64,000 nucleotides of DNA from contig JBKDAN010000057.1 in assembly GCA_046316615.1 (NCBI GenBank), forward strand, positions 62,001-126,000, read 5' to 3'. This document shows, piece after piece, positions 27,206 through 35,470 of the stretch. A program made the translations under genes and the position numbers. Below the pieces are notes generated by a model that was not told the DNA's origin, searched no databases, and saw only the letters and a list, made by a program, of their open reading frames with translations. This DNA is from BJHL01 sp040378885. Its GTDB lineage: Bacteria > Planctomycetota > Phycisphaerae > Phycisphaerales > UBA1924. How positions within the stretch are numbered: the stretch's first letter is position 1; each line of letters opens with the position of its first letter.

Positions 27206-28078
27206 ATGAGCGATTATCTCGTGATCTCTATCTTCGCCGGCTCTGTCGTCGTCGCGCTGCTGCTCGCTGCGATTGCGCTCCACGCACTGAACGCTCTTGG
27301 TACACTTGGCAAGAGCCTGCAGAATTGGCTCTGGCACGCACCCGGCCTCGACCTGCTCGTCGCCTTCTTCACCAACTTGCCGTGGGTTGCCGCTGTCGTC
27401 GTGTGGTGGTACTACCCATCGCTCCCGTTTGACAGCAAGCCGCTCAACTTCGGCGCGTACTTGCTCGCATCCATTCTCGCCCAGATGCTTGCGCTCACAC
27501 TCTGGTCGTGGGGCCACGAAATCTGGCACGGCAACGCACGCCGCGGCCCGCGTATCGTGAAGAATCTCAACAGCAAAGTGGGGGCGTTTCGCAACCACGC
27601 CGCTGTTTGGTGGACAGCATGGGCCGTGCCGCTCTTCACGCTCATTCGCATTGGCGAGTACTTCATCTATCCGCCGCTCACGTGGCTCATTCGCCTGCCC
27701 AAGTACGACGACGCGCAGTGGGTCAACGTCTCCCGGCAGAAGTTCAACGGCCTGGTAGGCTGGGACCTCATCTGGTGCCTCTACTGCGACTGGATGACGG
27801 GCATCTGGTCACTCGGCAGTGAAATGCTCCGCAACGTCGAGAGCTTCTGGTGCCCTATCCGCTTCTCATCCACCAACAAGTGCGACAACTGCTCGATCGA
27901 CTTCCCCGATGTGAACACCCACTGGGCTAAAGCCGACGGCACCATGGCTGACGTCACCGCCATTCTGGACAAGCAGTATCCGGGGCCCAATGGTGATAAC
28001 CAGTGGTACAGCCACCCCGCGCGCCTCACCATTAACGGCAAGCCGCACGAAGCACCATCCTCCACGCCCAAGTCGTAA
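27206..28078 (+). CDS. Membrane protein of unknown function with HExxH and CxxC motifs
   Basis: 290 residues. Three or four hydrophobic segments in the first 160 residues (ISIFAGSVVVALLLAAIAL; PWVAAVVVWWYY; GAYLLASILAQMLALTLW; TAWAVPLFTLI). Immediately after the third segment is WGHEIWHGN (residues 102-110), an HExxH that could bind zinc. The C-terminal soluble half contains WCLYCDW (Cys191, Cys194), Cys216 and KCDNC (Cys226, Cys229), a spacing fit for a zinc or other metal centre. I do not recognise the family. Start at ATG 27206, 75 bp after the ndk terminator; its stop lies 2 bp from the convergent polA stop. Confidence 0.65.
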   Translation: MSDYLVISIFAGSVVVALLLAAIALHALNALGTLGKSLQNWLWHAPGLDLLVAFFTNLPWVAAVVVWWYYPSLPFDSKPLNFGAYLLASILAQMLALTLWSWGHEIWHGNARRGPRIVKNLNSKVGAFRNHAAVWWTAWAVPLFTLIRIGEYFIYPPLTWLIRLPKYDDAQWVNVSRQKFNGLVGWDLIWCLYCDWMTGIWSLGSEMLRNVESFWCPIRFSSTNKCDNCSIDFPDVNTHWAKADGTMADVTAILDKQYPGPNGDNQWYSHPARLTINGKPHEAPSSTPKS

Positions 28079-28080
28079 TC

Positions 28081-31000
28081 TCACTTGGTCTCAAACCAGT
28101 TGCGACCGACAGAAGCATCCGCCTTCAGGGGCACCTTCAGCGTCATGGCGTTCTGCATGCGTTGTTGGACAAAAGCCTTCACTTCGTCCGCTCGAGATTC
28201 CGGAGTCTCAAACACGAGTTCGTCATGAATCTGCAGCAGCATGCGAATGTCCTGCGTGTCGTGCAGCGCTGATGTGCCCGCACGCGGGTGCAGCTCACGC
28301 TCGATGGTCACCATCGCGAGCTTGATAAGGTCCGCAGCACTGCCTTGCACAACACTGTTGATCGCCAGCCGCTCCGCCAGCGCACGTCTGCTGGGGTTGC
28401 TGCTCTCGATATCCGGGATGGGGCGCCGCCGACCCAGAATCGTCGTCACGTAGCCATTGGCCTTCGCCTGTTCGACACACTCCTGCAGGAACGTCGTAAT
28501 GCCTGCGAATCGCTTTTTGTACCCGTTGATGATCTCCGCCGCGTCGCCCGTCGGAATCTTGAGTCGACGCGCCAGGCCGAACGCAGTGATGCCGTACACG
28601 ATCCCGAAGTTCACCATCTTCGCGCCGCTGCGCTGTTCGCGCGTCACATCCGCCGGCTTCACGCCGTGAATTTGCGCGGCGACTGCGGTGTGAATGTCCG
28701 CATCGTGTTGGAACGCGTCAATCAACGCAGGGTCGTTGCTCAGGTGTGCCAACAGCCGCAGTTCGATCTGCGAGTAGTCCGCCGTCACGAGCACATGACC
28801 CGGTGCCGCGACGAATGCCTTGCGGATCTCACGCCCGACATCACTGCGAATGGGAATGTTCTGCAGGTTCGGATCACTGCTCGCCAGCCGCCCGGTCGCC
28901 GCGACCGTCTGGTGGAAGCTGCTGTGAATGCGCCTGGTCTGCGGATGAATCGCATCCTTCAGGGCCACCAGATACGTCGAAACCAGCTTGGTCAGCTGGC
29001 GATACTCCAAAATCAGCGCAGGAATCGGCGTGCCCAGCGACTCATCCGCAGCGAGATCTTCAAGCACTTCGGCATCCGTACTGAAGCCCGTCTTAGTGCG
29101 CTTTGCACCCTTGATGCCGAGTCCCGGTTCGTCATCCTCTGGCTTGTTGAAGAGCGCCGCCGCCAGTTGCTTGGGGCTATCGGGGTCAAACTTGCGACCG
29201 ATCGCCGAGTGCACCGCCGCGTCGTCGATCAAGCCGCGAATGCGCTCGATCTGGAACTCAAGACGCTTGCGCTGCCGATCCAATTCGCCCGGCTCCACCA
29301 GAATGCCGTTCCACTCCAGTTCTGCCAGCACCTCAACCAGCGGCATCTCCACGCGGGAGAACAGATCGACCAGCTCCATCTCCCGAAGCTGCGGCTGCAT
29401 CGTGTTGTGTAGTTGCAGCGCCACGTCCGCGTCTTCCGCTGCGTATTGCGTCGCAAGATCAAGCGGCACTGTGTCAAACGTCCGCTGGTGCTTGCCCGAA
29501 CCGATCAACTCCGTGATGGAGATGTTCGTCCGCCCAAGCAGTGCCAGCGCTAGTGCGTCAAGACCATGACTGCTGCGCGACGCATCAATTAAGTACGACG
29601 CAACCATCGAATCAAAGCTGCCGAGCGACTCGCCACGCGATGGCGGCAATGTCAGGTGAATGCCATGTGCCCGCAGGACCAGCAAGTCATACTTCAAGTT
29701 GTGCCCGCACTTGGCGATGCTGTCGCTCTCTAGAACGGGCCGCAGCGCATTCAGCACCTGCTCCGTCGTCAGGTGTCGCTCAGGCGTGGGGCTCCGCGTG
29801 GGGATGTAGTACCCCTCGCCCGCGCTGACCGCGATCGACACGCCGCACAACTTCGCATCACGAGGCGAAAGCGAGGTCGTCTCCGTGTCGATGGCGACTA
29901 TCGGAGCGGTCTTACATCGCGCGATCAGTTCATCCAACTGCGTCCGCGTGGTGATGCAGTGGTACGTGCCCGTCTGCGCCAAGCGAGGCTCCGCGATCGC
30001 CGCCTGTGTCGCGACAGCATCAAACAGGCCGCCCTGCATCGGATCGACGTCTTCCTGCTTGCGCCGAGTGGGCTTCGCTGTCGCAGTGGGGGCCTCGCTG
30101 CGAGCGATGCTCGTCGCGGGTGTGCCACTCGTCAGCGGCATCACGCCCATCTTCCCCAGAATCAGCCGCACTTCATCCTGATACCGGTTGAATCCCAGTT
30201 CCCTGCAGATGGGAATCAGCTTCTCAAGCTGAATCTTGCGAATATCGGCCGCTGCCAGATTAAGCTCCACAGGCACATCGTGCCGCAGCGTGACAAGCTC
30301 CTTCGACAGCGCGAGCTGATCTCGCACGGCGCGAATGTTCTCGCCGCGCTTGCCCTTGATGTTCTCCGCATCCGCCAGCAACGCATCCAGCGAGCCATAC
30401 TGCGAGATCAATTGAGCTGCGGTCTTGTCACCCACACCGGTCACGCCGGGCACGTTGTCTACCGTGTCGCCCATCACAGCAAGCATGTCAATCACTTGCT
30501 GGGGCTTCAGTCCCGTCTCGCTGGCAAGCGTTGCTGCGTTAAACGCTGTGTCCGTGTGAATATCAAACAGCTCCACTTGCGGCGCATCCCCGTCGCTTAT
30601 CAGCAACTGCTTGAGATCTTTGTCTTTGCTGATCATGCGAATGCGAGCGCCGCGTGGTGCAAGCTGCGAAACCAGCGTCGCCATGACATCGTCGGCCTCA
30701 AAGCCTTCCGCACCTAGCACGGGAACACCCAGCGTCTGGAGCATCGCAAGACACCGCTCCACTTGCGGTTCTAGATCTTCCGGCGGAGCCTTCCGAGTTG
30801 CCTTGTACGCCGGATAAAGCTGCGTGCGAAATGTGCCATGATCGCCGCCCACATCCAGAGCAACGCACATGTGCGTTGCCGGCAAGCTTCCCAGCGTCGC
30901 TCCCTCGTTCTTCAGCAGCTTCAGCAGCATGCCGACAAAGCCGAACGTCATGTTCGTCGGCTCTTTCGTCACCGGACTCGTCATGGGTGTGCGAATGGCG

Positions 31001-31083
31001 TGATACGCGCGGAAGAATTGTGCATAGCCATCGATGATGTAGAGATTGACGGCCCCGCTCGATGCACCTGCTGGCACACTCAC
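28081..31083 (-). CDS. polA: DNA polymerase I
   Basis: 1000 residues, longer than E. coli PolA (928). Residues about 13-300 form the 5'-3' exonuclease (LYIIDGYAQFFRAYHA, GFEADDVMATL, MLAVMGDTVDNVPGVTGVG). A linker is followed by an intact 3'-5' proofreading domain (VAIDTETTSLSP, KCGHNLKYDLLVL, YAAEDADVALQL), and then the polymerase: TGRLASSDPNLQNIPIR, VTADYSQIELRLLAHLS (motif A Asp), the O helix RSGAKMVNFGIVYG, and LLQIHDELVFE (motif C). All three activities should be functional in Okazaki-fragment processing and repair. Start at GTG 31083, overlapping the TGA of the upstream HIT gene (GTGA). Confidence 0.97.
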   Translation of the reverse strand: MSVPAGASSGAVNLYIIDGYAQFFRAYHAIRTPMTSPVTKEPTNMTFGFVGMLLKLLKNEGATLGSLPATHMCVALDVGGDHGTFRTQLYPAYKATRKAPPEDLEPQVERCLAMLQTLGVPVLGAEGFEADDVMATLVSQLAPRGARIRMISKDKDLKQLLISDGDAPQVELFDIHTDTAFNAATLASETGLKPQQVIDMLAVMGDTVDNVPGVTGVGDKTAAQLISQYGSLDALLADAENIKGKRGENIRAVRDQLALSKELVTLRHDVPVELNLAAADIRKIQLEKLIPICRELGFNRYQDEVRLILGKMGVMPLTSGTPATSIARSEAPTATAKPTRRKQEDVDPMQGGLFDAVATQAAIAEPRLAQTGTYHCITTRTQLDELIARCKTAPIVAIDTETTSLSPRDAKLCGVSIAVSAGEGYYIPTRSPTPERHLTTEQVLNALRPVLESDSIAKCGHNLKYDLLVLRAHGIHLTLPPSRGESLGSFDSMVASYLIDASRSSHGLDALALALLGRTNISITELIGSGKHQRTFDTVPLDLATQYAAEDADVALQLHNTMQPQLREMELVDLFSRVEMPLVEVLAELEWNGILVEPGELDRQRKRLEFQIERIRGLIDDAAVHSAIGRKFDPDSPKQLAAALFNKPEDDEPGLGIKGAKRTKTGFSTDAEVLEDLAADESLGTPIPALILEYRQLTKLVSTYLVALKDAIHPQTRRIHSSFHQTVAATGRLASSDPNLQNIPIRSDVGREIRKAFVAAPGHVLVTADYSQIELRLLAHLSNDPALIDAFQHDADIHTAVAAQIHGVKPADVTREQRSGAKMVNFGIVYGITAFGLARRLKIPTGDAAEIINGYKKRFAGITTFLQECVEQAKANGYVTTILGRRRPIPDIESSNPSRRALAERLAINSVVQGSAADLIKLAMVTIERELHPRAGTSALHDTQDIRMLLQIHDELVFETPESRADEVKAFVQQRMQNAMTLKVPLKADASVGRNWFETK

Positions 31084-31490
31084 AGCGCACCTGCGATCTT
31101 CTTCGCAAGCTCGGCGCCCGCCACATTATCCAGCTTGCCAGCCTTCCAGCCAATGCCGAGCCCCGCATCCCCGATCTTCGGAATGATGTGAAAGTGCACG
31201 TGCATCACCGCCTGATGTGCGGCGCTGCCGTTGTTCTGCAGCACGTTGTACGCACTCGCGCCCGTCGCCCGCAAAACCGCCCGCGCAATCCGCGGCATGA
31301 CGCGTCCGACCGCCGCCGCCGATTCGTCCGAGAGTGCGTCGAGCGTCTCTGCCGGCTCCTTGGGAATCACGAGTGTGTGTCCGGTCACCAATGGAAAGAT
31401 GTCAAGAAACGCAAGCACATGCGCATCTTCATACACCTTGTGACAGGGAATCTCGCCACGAATGATCTTCGCGAAAATCGTTTCAGCCAT
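31080..31490 (-). CDS. HIT family protein (HINT/PKCI-like nucleotide hydrolase)
   Basis: 136 residues from ATG 31490; the frame is open further upstream but similarity begins with AETIFAKIIRGEIPCHKVYED. The histidine triad HVHFHIIPK (His97, His99, His101) is present, preceded by YNVLQNNGSAAHQ. Such proteins hydrolyse nucleoside phosphoramidates or adenylated intermediates in the cytosol. It is translationally coupled to polA, which starts within its stop codon. Confidence 0.93.
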   Translation of the reverse strand: MAETIFAKIIRGEIPCHKVYEDAHVLAFLDIFPLVTGHTLVIPKEPAETLDALSDESAAAVGRVMPRIARAVLRATGASAYNVLQNNGSAAHQAVMHVHFHIIPKIGDAGLGIGWKAGKLDNVAGAELAKKIAGAL

Positions 31491-31563
31491 ACGACAGGAT
31501 ACGTGCATGCGTCCGCCGTCGAGCGCACTCGATCCTGCCGGCAAGACCCATCAGTGTGTTGCC

Positions 31564-32181
31564 TTACCCACACGCTTCATGCAGGTACCTTGCGCTATCA
31601 ACCAAGATCGCCGCGCTGAATCGATCTGGCTTCTCTCGGCCTGCCGTCGCATTCAGCAGCAGCGTCTGCGCGTACATGTCTGCCTCAATGTCGCCTTCTG
31701 CGGCAAGCTCCGCAAATGCATGGATCGCCCAAGGCCGCTGTGTCGCGTTGTCTGGCTGGAGTTCGGCGATGAGCCAACTTGCCGCCGATCGGGCTCGCTT
31801 CTGCAGCGATGGATCGCGTCGGGCCAGCCACCACAGTGCATGCAGACCGACCAGTTCGCCCTCAGTCCAGACTTCAATCGCCCTCGCATGCAGTTGGCGA
31901 AAGAGGGGCCCCTCGCCCTGGTGCCATACGGAAGTATCCAGTTCAGCGTCATGCACACACGCCCACAGCGTCAACCAGGGCTCTTCGCTGCCCGCCGCAG
32001 CGTCCATGCGCAACCCGCTTGCATCCAGTGCAAACGCATGTGCCAGGAGCCACGGGTCCACGCGACGCCGATGCCCGGCCCCATCGCGAAAGCCGGTCAA
32101 TTCGCCGGCGTCCACATGCACATCCCCTGCCGCATGCAGCAGTCGTCGTTCCCACAGTTTCATGGTGTCAGTGTCAGGCAT
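31564..32181 (-). CDS. Hypothetical helical protein
   Basis: 205 residues, soluble, Ala/Leu/Trp-rich and predicted mostly alpha-helical. Phrases such as RRVDPWLLAHAFALDASG, EPWLTLWACVHDAEL, LVGLHALWWLARRDPSL and RPWAIHAFAEL suggest helical repeat packing. No recognised family or catalytic motif. Start at ATG 32181 with a weak GGGA upstream; ATG 32163 is possible. It is divergent from panC with only 11 bp between the start codons, so each leader overlaps the other gene's promoter region. Confidence 0.55.
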   Translation of the reverse strand: MPDTDTMKLWERRLLHAAGDVHVDAGELTGFRDGAGHRRRVDPWLLAHAFALDASGLRMDAAAGSEEPWLTLWACVHDAELDTSVWHQGEGPLFRQLHARAIEVWTEGELVGLHALWWLARRDPSLQKRARSAASWLIAELQPDNATQRPWAIHAFAELAAEGDIEADMYAQTLLLNATAGREKPDRFSAAILVDSARYLHEACG

Positions 32182-32192
32182 AAGTTCCCGCC

Positions 32193-33044
32193 ATGATTGT
32201 TGTCACGACCGCCCGCGATCTCGCCCGCGTCATCGCTTCTGGTGGCAGATTGTGTAGTTTTGTTCCCACCATGGGTGCACTGCACGAGGGCCACGCCAGC
32301 CTTATCAAGCACGCCGCGGAGATCGCCCGCGAGCAGAAGCTCACCGACGGCTGTGTCGTCAGCATTTTTGTCAATCCGACCCAGTTTAACGAAACGAGCG
32401 ACTTCGAGCGTTACCCCCGCACGCTTGAGGCGGACCTCGCGCTGTGTGAAGCCGCTGGCGCAAGCATCGTGTACGCCCCGCGCGTCGCTGACATCTATCC
32501 GCCAAGCCAGCCGGTGTCCGTTCCGTCCGTGCCCGCCGTCGCTACCCAGCCCAAGCTTGAAGACGCACAAAGGCCCGGCCACTTTGCCGGTGTGTGCCAG
32601 GTTGTCAAGCGTCTCTTCGACATCGTCCATCCGCAGGTCGCCGTCTTTGGCGAGAAAGACTGGCAGCAGTTGCAGGTCATTCGCGCGATGACGCAACAGC
32701 TGCGATATCCCATCGAGATCACGGGTGCACCCACTGTCCGCGAATCGGGCGGCCTCGCCATGAGCAGTCGCAATCGGTTCCTTACGCCGCAAGATCGTGA
32801 GCGGGCGCTGGCTATCAGCGAAGCACTCTGCGAATCCTGGAACGCCGTAACGCCCGCCGATGCGGAAGCGGTGATGTGCCGCGTCCTCGCCTCCCGAGGC
32901 ATCGAGCCCGAGTACGCCGTCGTTCGAGATGCTACCTCGCTCGATCGCACGACCGATGGCCCCAAGCGAGCACTCATAGCCGCGCGCGTTGGCTCGGTCA
33001 GGCTGATCGATAACGTCGAATGGCGATCCCACCGTCCCGCCTGA
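32193..33044 (+). CDS. panC: Pantoate-beta-alanine ligase (pantothenate synthetase)
   Basis: 283 residues. Condenses pantoate with beta-alanine using ATP, the last step of pantothenate (coenzyme A precursor) synthesis, in the cytosol. Signatures: FVPTMGALHEGHASLI (HxGH nucleotidyl-transfer motif), SIFVNPTQFNE, VFGEKDWQQLQVIRAM, and GGLAMSSRNRFL (KMSKS-like loop region). panB and panD are not in the neighbourhood. The start at ATG 32193 gives the expected N-terminal beta-strand. Confidence 0.96.
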   Translation: MIVVTTARDLARVIASGGRLCSFVPTMGALHEGHASLIKHAAEIAREQKLTDGCVVSIFVNPTQFNETSDFERYPRTLEADLALCEAAGASIVYAPRVADIYPPSQPVSVPSVPAVATQPKLEDAQRPGHFAGVCQVVKRLFDIVHPQVAVFGEKDWQQLQVIRAMTQQLRYPIEITGAPTVRESGGLAMSSRNRFLTPQDRERALAISEALCESWNAVTPADAEAVMCRVLASRGIEPEYAVVRDATSLDRTTDGPKRALIAARVGSVRLIDNVEWRSHRPA

Positions 33045-33282
33045 AGCATCGACACCTGACTGCAAGAACGGCCGTGGCGTTGTGCACATGTTCGGCTTTC
33101 GGGACCTGTGCCCCCTTCCGACGCTCCATAACGCGGGGTCGGAGGTGCTTCGGTACCCGATCTTTGTCCATCTATCGCATGGACGGACCATTGTCATTGG
33201 TTTCTTGCCATTTCCGGGTTATATTCATGCGTCTGAGGGGTCAGATTGCATCCGTCCCGAACGGACTGCGGAGAGAGCCAGC

Positions 33283-35205
33283 ATGACCGGTCGTTCAACT
33301 CTTCTCGTTGCCCGCGGCGCATCCGCGGCATTGGTTCTGCTCACCTCGTGCGGCCTCGCTCACGGTCAGGTTCGCATCGCCGCGTGGAACATCAGCAACT
33401 GGTCCGGCACCAATCGTCAAGCCGACGTGCAAACTGCGGTCTATGGCGTGGTCCCGACGGGTCTGGCTCTGGCGGGCCAACGCCTCGCGCCAGACGTCAT
33501 CGCTGTGCAGGAAATGAACAACGCGAGCGCGCTGGCTTCGCTGGTCACCGTACTCAACACCGCTTCAGGAAGCCCCGGTGACTGGGCATCCGCTCCTTAC
33601 ATCGACAGCCCCTCGTACAGCGACAGCGAGAACAGCCTCGTCTATCGCACCGGTCGGTTCCAACTGCTGGCCACGACCACCGTCGCACTGGGTGGCACAT
33701 CGCTCACCAACCAGCCGCGCAACACCTATCGCTACGACCTGCGCCCGATTGGCTACACCGCACCGCAGTCGGTCATCGCGGTGTACAGCATTCACATGAA
33801 GGCCGGCAGCACGGCCGACGACAATTCCCGCCGCCTCGTTGAGTCGCAGCGCATTCGCGACAACGCCGAGGGAGTGAACACCAACGGAACAGGGACCGCT
33901 CTCCCCGCTGGCTACAACTTCCTCGTTGCGGGCGACATGAACATGCAGAGCTCGGCCCAGACGAGCTATGTGGAACTTGTTGGTAGCCAGACCAACAACG
34001 CCGGGCGATTCTTCGATCCCATCAATACGCCCGGCAGTTGGAACAACTCCTCTGCCTTCCGCTTCATCCACACCCAAGACCCCGCTGCAGCAGGTGGCGG
34101 CGGCATGGACGATCGCCACGATCAGATTCTCATCAGTAGCAGTCTGCGCGACACGGTTGGTTGGCACTACATCGGATCCAACTCGCTGAGCTTTAGCACG
34201 AGCACCTGGAACGATCCCAACCACAGCTATCGCTGCTGGGGCAATGACGGCAGTACGTACAACGCCGCACTCGCGACCACCGGCAACGCCATGGTCGGCC
34301 CTGCCATCGCGCAGGCACTCATCAACTGCGCAACGACCTCAGGCGGACACTTGCCGGTCTACGCCGACTTCCGCGTCCCCGCGAAGGCCGGCGTCAACGG
34401 CACCACGCTCAACTTCGGCTCCGTTACGCAGGGCAGCGCGGCCCCACAGCTCACCCTCATCGTGAGCAACACTGGCGACATCGCGTTGTTTGGCGCCAAT
34501 GGCGTTGCGACGCTCAACTACAACCTCCCGGCAGGCACCGGTTTCTCGATTCCCACGGGTAACTACAACGACGCCCCAGGCGGCACCGGTCGTTCCCACG
34601 TCATCACCATGCCCACCGCAACGGTCGGCACAAAAAACGCCACGCTCGTTCTCGCGACCGACTCGCCCGAGCAACCCACGCTCGTCGTGAATCTCACGGG
34701 CATCGTCACCGCGCCCAACCAAGCGCCGGTCGCCAACGCTGGCAACAACATCACCGTGACCGACACCGACAACTCCGGTGCCGAACTGGTCGCCCTCGAT
34801 GGCACCTCTAGCACCGACGACGGCACCATCACGCTCTACGAATGGCTGAACGGCCCGACCCTGCTGGGCACCGGCTCCACGCTCAACGTCAGCCTGCCCG
34901 TCGGCACGACCACCGTCACCCTCCGCGTTACCGACAACGGCAACCTCACCGGTACCGATACTGTCCTCGTCACCGTGAATCCGGGCGGCCTCGTTTGCGA
35001 CAGCATCGACTTCAACAACAACGGCGTCTTCCCCGAAGACCAGGACATCGCCGACTTCTTCGAAACCCTCGCCGGCGGCAACCCCGTCACCTGTGACGCT
35101 CTGCTGGGCTGCAACGACATCGACTTCAACAACAACGGCGTCTTCCCCGAGGACGAAGACATCATCGCCTTCTTCCGCATCCTCGCTGGCGGCACCTGCG
35201 AGTAA
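33283..35205 (+). CDS. Secreted endonuclease/exonuclease/phosphatase-family protein with dockerin-like tail
   Basis: 640 residues. The start at ATG 33283 is chosen because it gives a signal peptide (TSCGLAHGQV) with a GGAGAGA upstream. Residues about 28-365 are an EEP domain: RIAAWNISNWSG, PDVIAVQEMNN, SVIAVYSIHMKAG, NFLVAGDMNMQSS and MDDRHDQILISS, giving the Asn, Glu, Asp, Asn and His of the metal-dependent active site. Next comes an ASH/choice-of-anchor-D domain (LNFGSVTQGSAAPQLTLIVSNTG), a PKD-like domain (DGTSSTDDGTITLYEW), and two calcium-loop repeats IDFNNNGVFPEDQDIADFF and IDFNNNGVFPEDEDIIAFF. Probably a surface-held nuclease or phosphodiesterase for nutrient scavenging; substrate inferred only by family. 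Confidence 0.88.
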   Translation: MTGRSTLLVARGASAALVLLTSCGLAHGQVRIAAWNISNWSGTNRQADVQTAVYGVVPTGLALAGQRLAPDVIAVQEMNNASALASLVTVLNTASGSPGDWASAPYIDSPSYSDSENSLVYRTGRFQLLATTTVALGGTSLTNQPRNTYRYDLRPIGYTAPQSVIAVYSIHMKAGSTADDNSRRLVESQRIRDNAEGVNTNGTGTALPAGYNFLVAGDMNMQSSAQTSYVELVGSQTNNAGRFFDPINTPGSWNNSSAFRFIHTQDPAAAGGGGMDDRHDQILISSSLRDTVGWHYIGSNSLSFSTSTWNDPNHSYRCWGNDGSTYNAALATTGNAMVGPAIAQALINCATTSGGHLPVYADFRVPAKAGVNGTTLNFGSVTQGSAAPQLTLIVSNTGDIALFGANGVATLNYNLPAGTGFSIPTGNYNDAPGGTGRSHVITMPTATVGTKNATLVLATDSPEQPTLVVNLTGIVTAPNQAPVANAGNNITVTDTDNSGAELVALDGTSSTDDGTITLYEWLNGPTLLGTGSTLNVSLPVGTTTVTLRVTDNGNLTGTDTVLVTVNPGGLVCDSIDFNNNGVFPEDQDIADFFETLAGGNPVTCDALLGCNDIDFNNNGVFPEDEDIIAFFRILAGGTCE

Positions 35206-35274
35206 CCGCTGGGCTGGGCCAGATGACAACCCCATCCCACGGAGGTATAATCACCTCCACAACTTGGCATTCAC

Positions 35275-35348
35275 GGGCGATTGGCGCAGTTGGCTAGCGC
35301 GCTTCCTTGACATGGAAGAGGTCATTGGTTCAAGTCCAATATCGCTCA
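35275..35348 (+). tRNA. tRNA-Val (anticodon GAC)
   Basis: Full cloverleaf: acceptor GGGCGAT/ATCGCTC with discriminator A, anticodon stem CTTCC/GGAAG with loop TTGACAT, T arm ATTGG-TTCAAGT-CCAAT. CCA is not encoded. A terminator follows 7 bp later. Confidence 0.95.
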
Positions 35349-35354
35349 CTTCAG

Positions 35355-35383
35355 CACCCGCGGTCTCCGCGGGTGTTTTCTTT
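35355..35383 (+). terminator. Rho-independent terminator after tRNA-Val
   Basis: A perfect 9-bp stem CACCCGCGG/CCGCGGGTG, loop TCT, then TTTTCTTT. Confidence 0.9.
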
Positions 35384-35470
35384 GATGATCCCAACTTCTG
35401 CGTGTCCGAGCACTTAAGTTCATCCGCTCACACCCCCGGCTCAGGGCCACCCAGCTCGGTACAGTGACCG

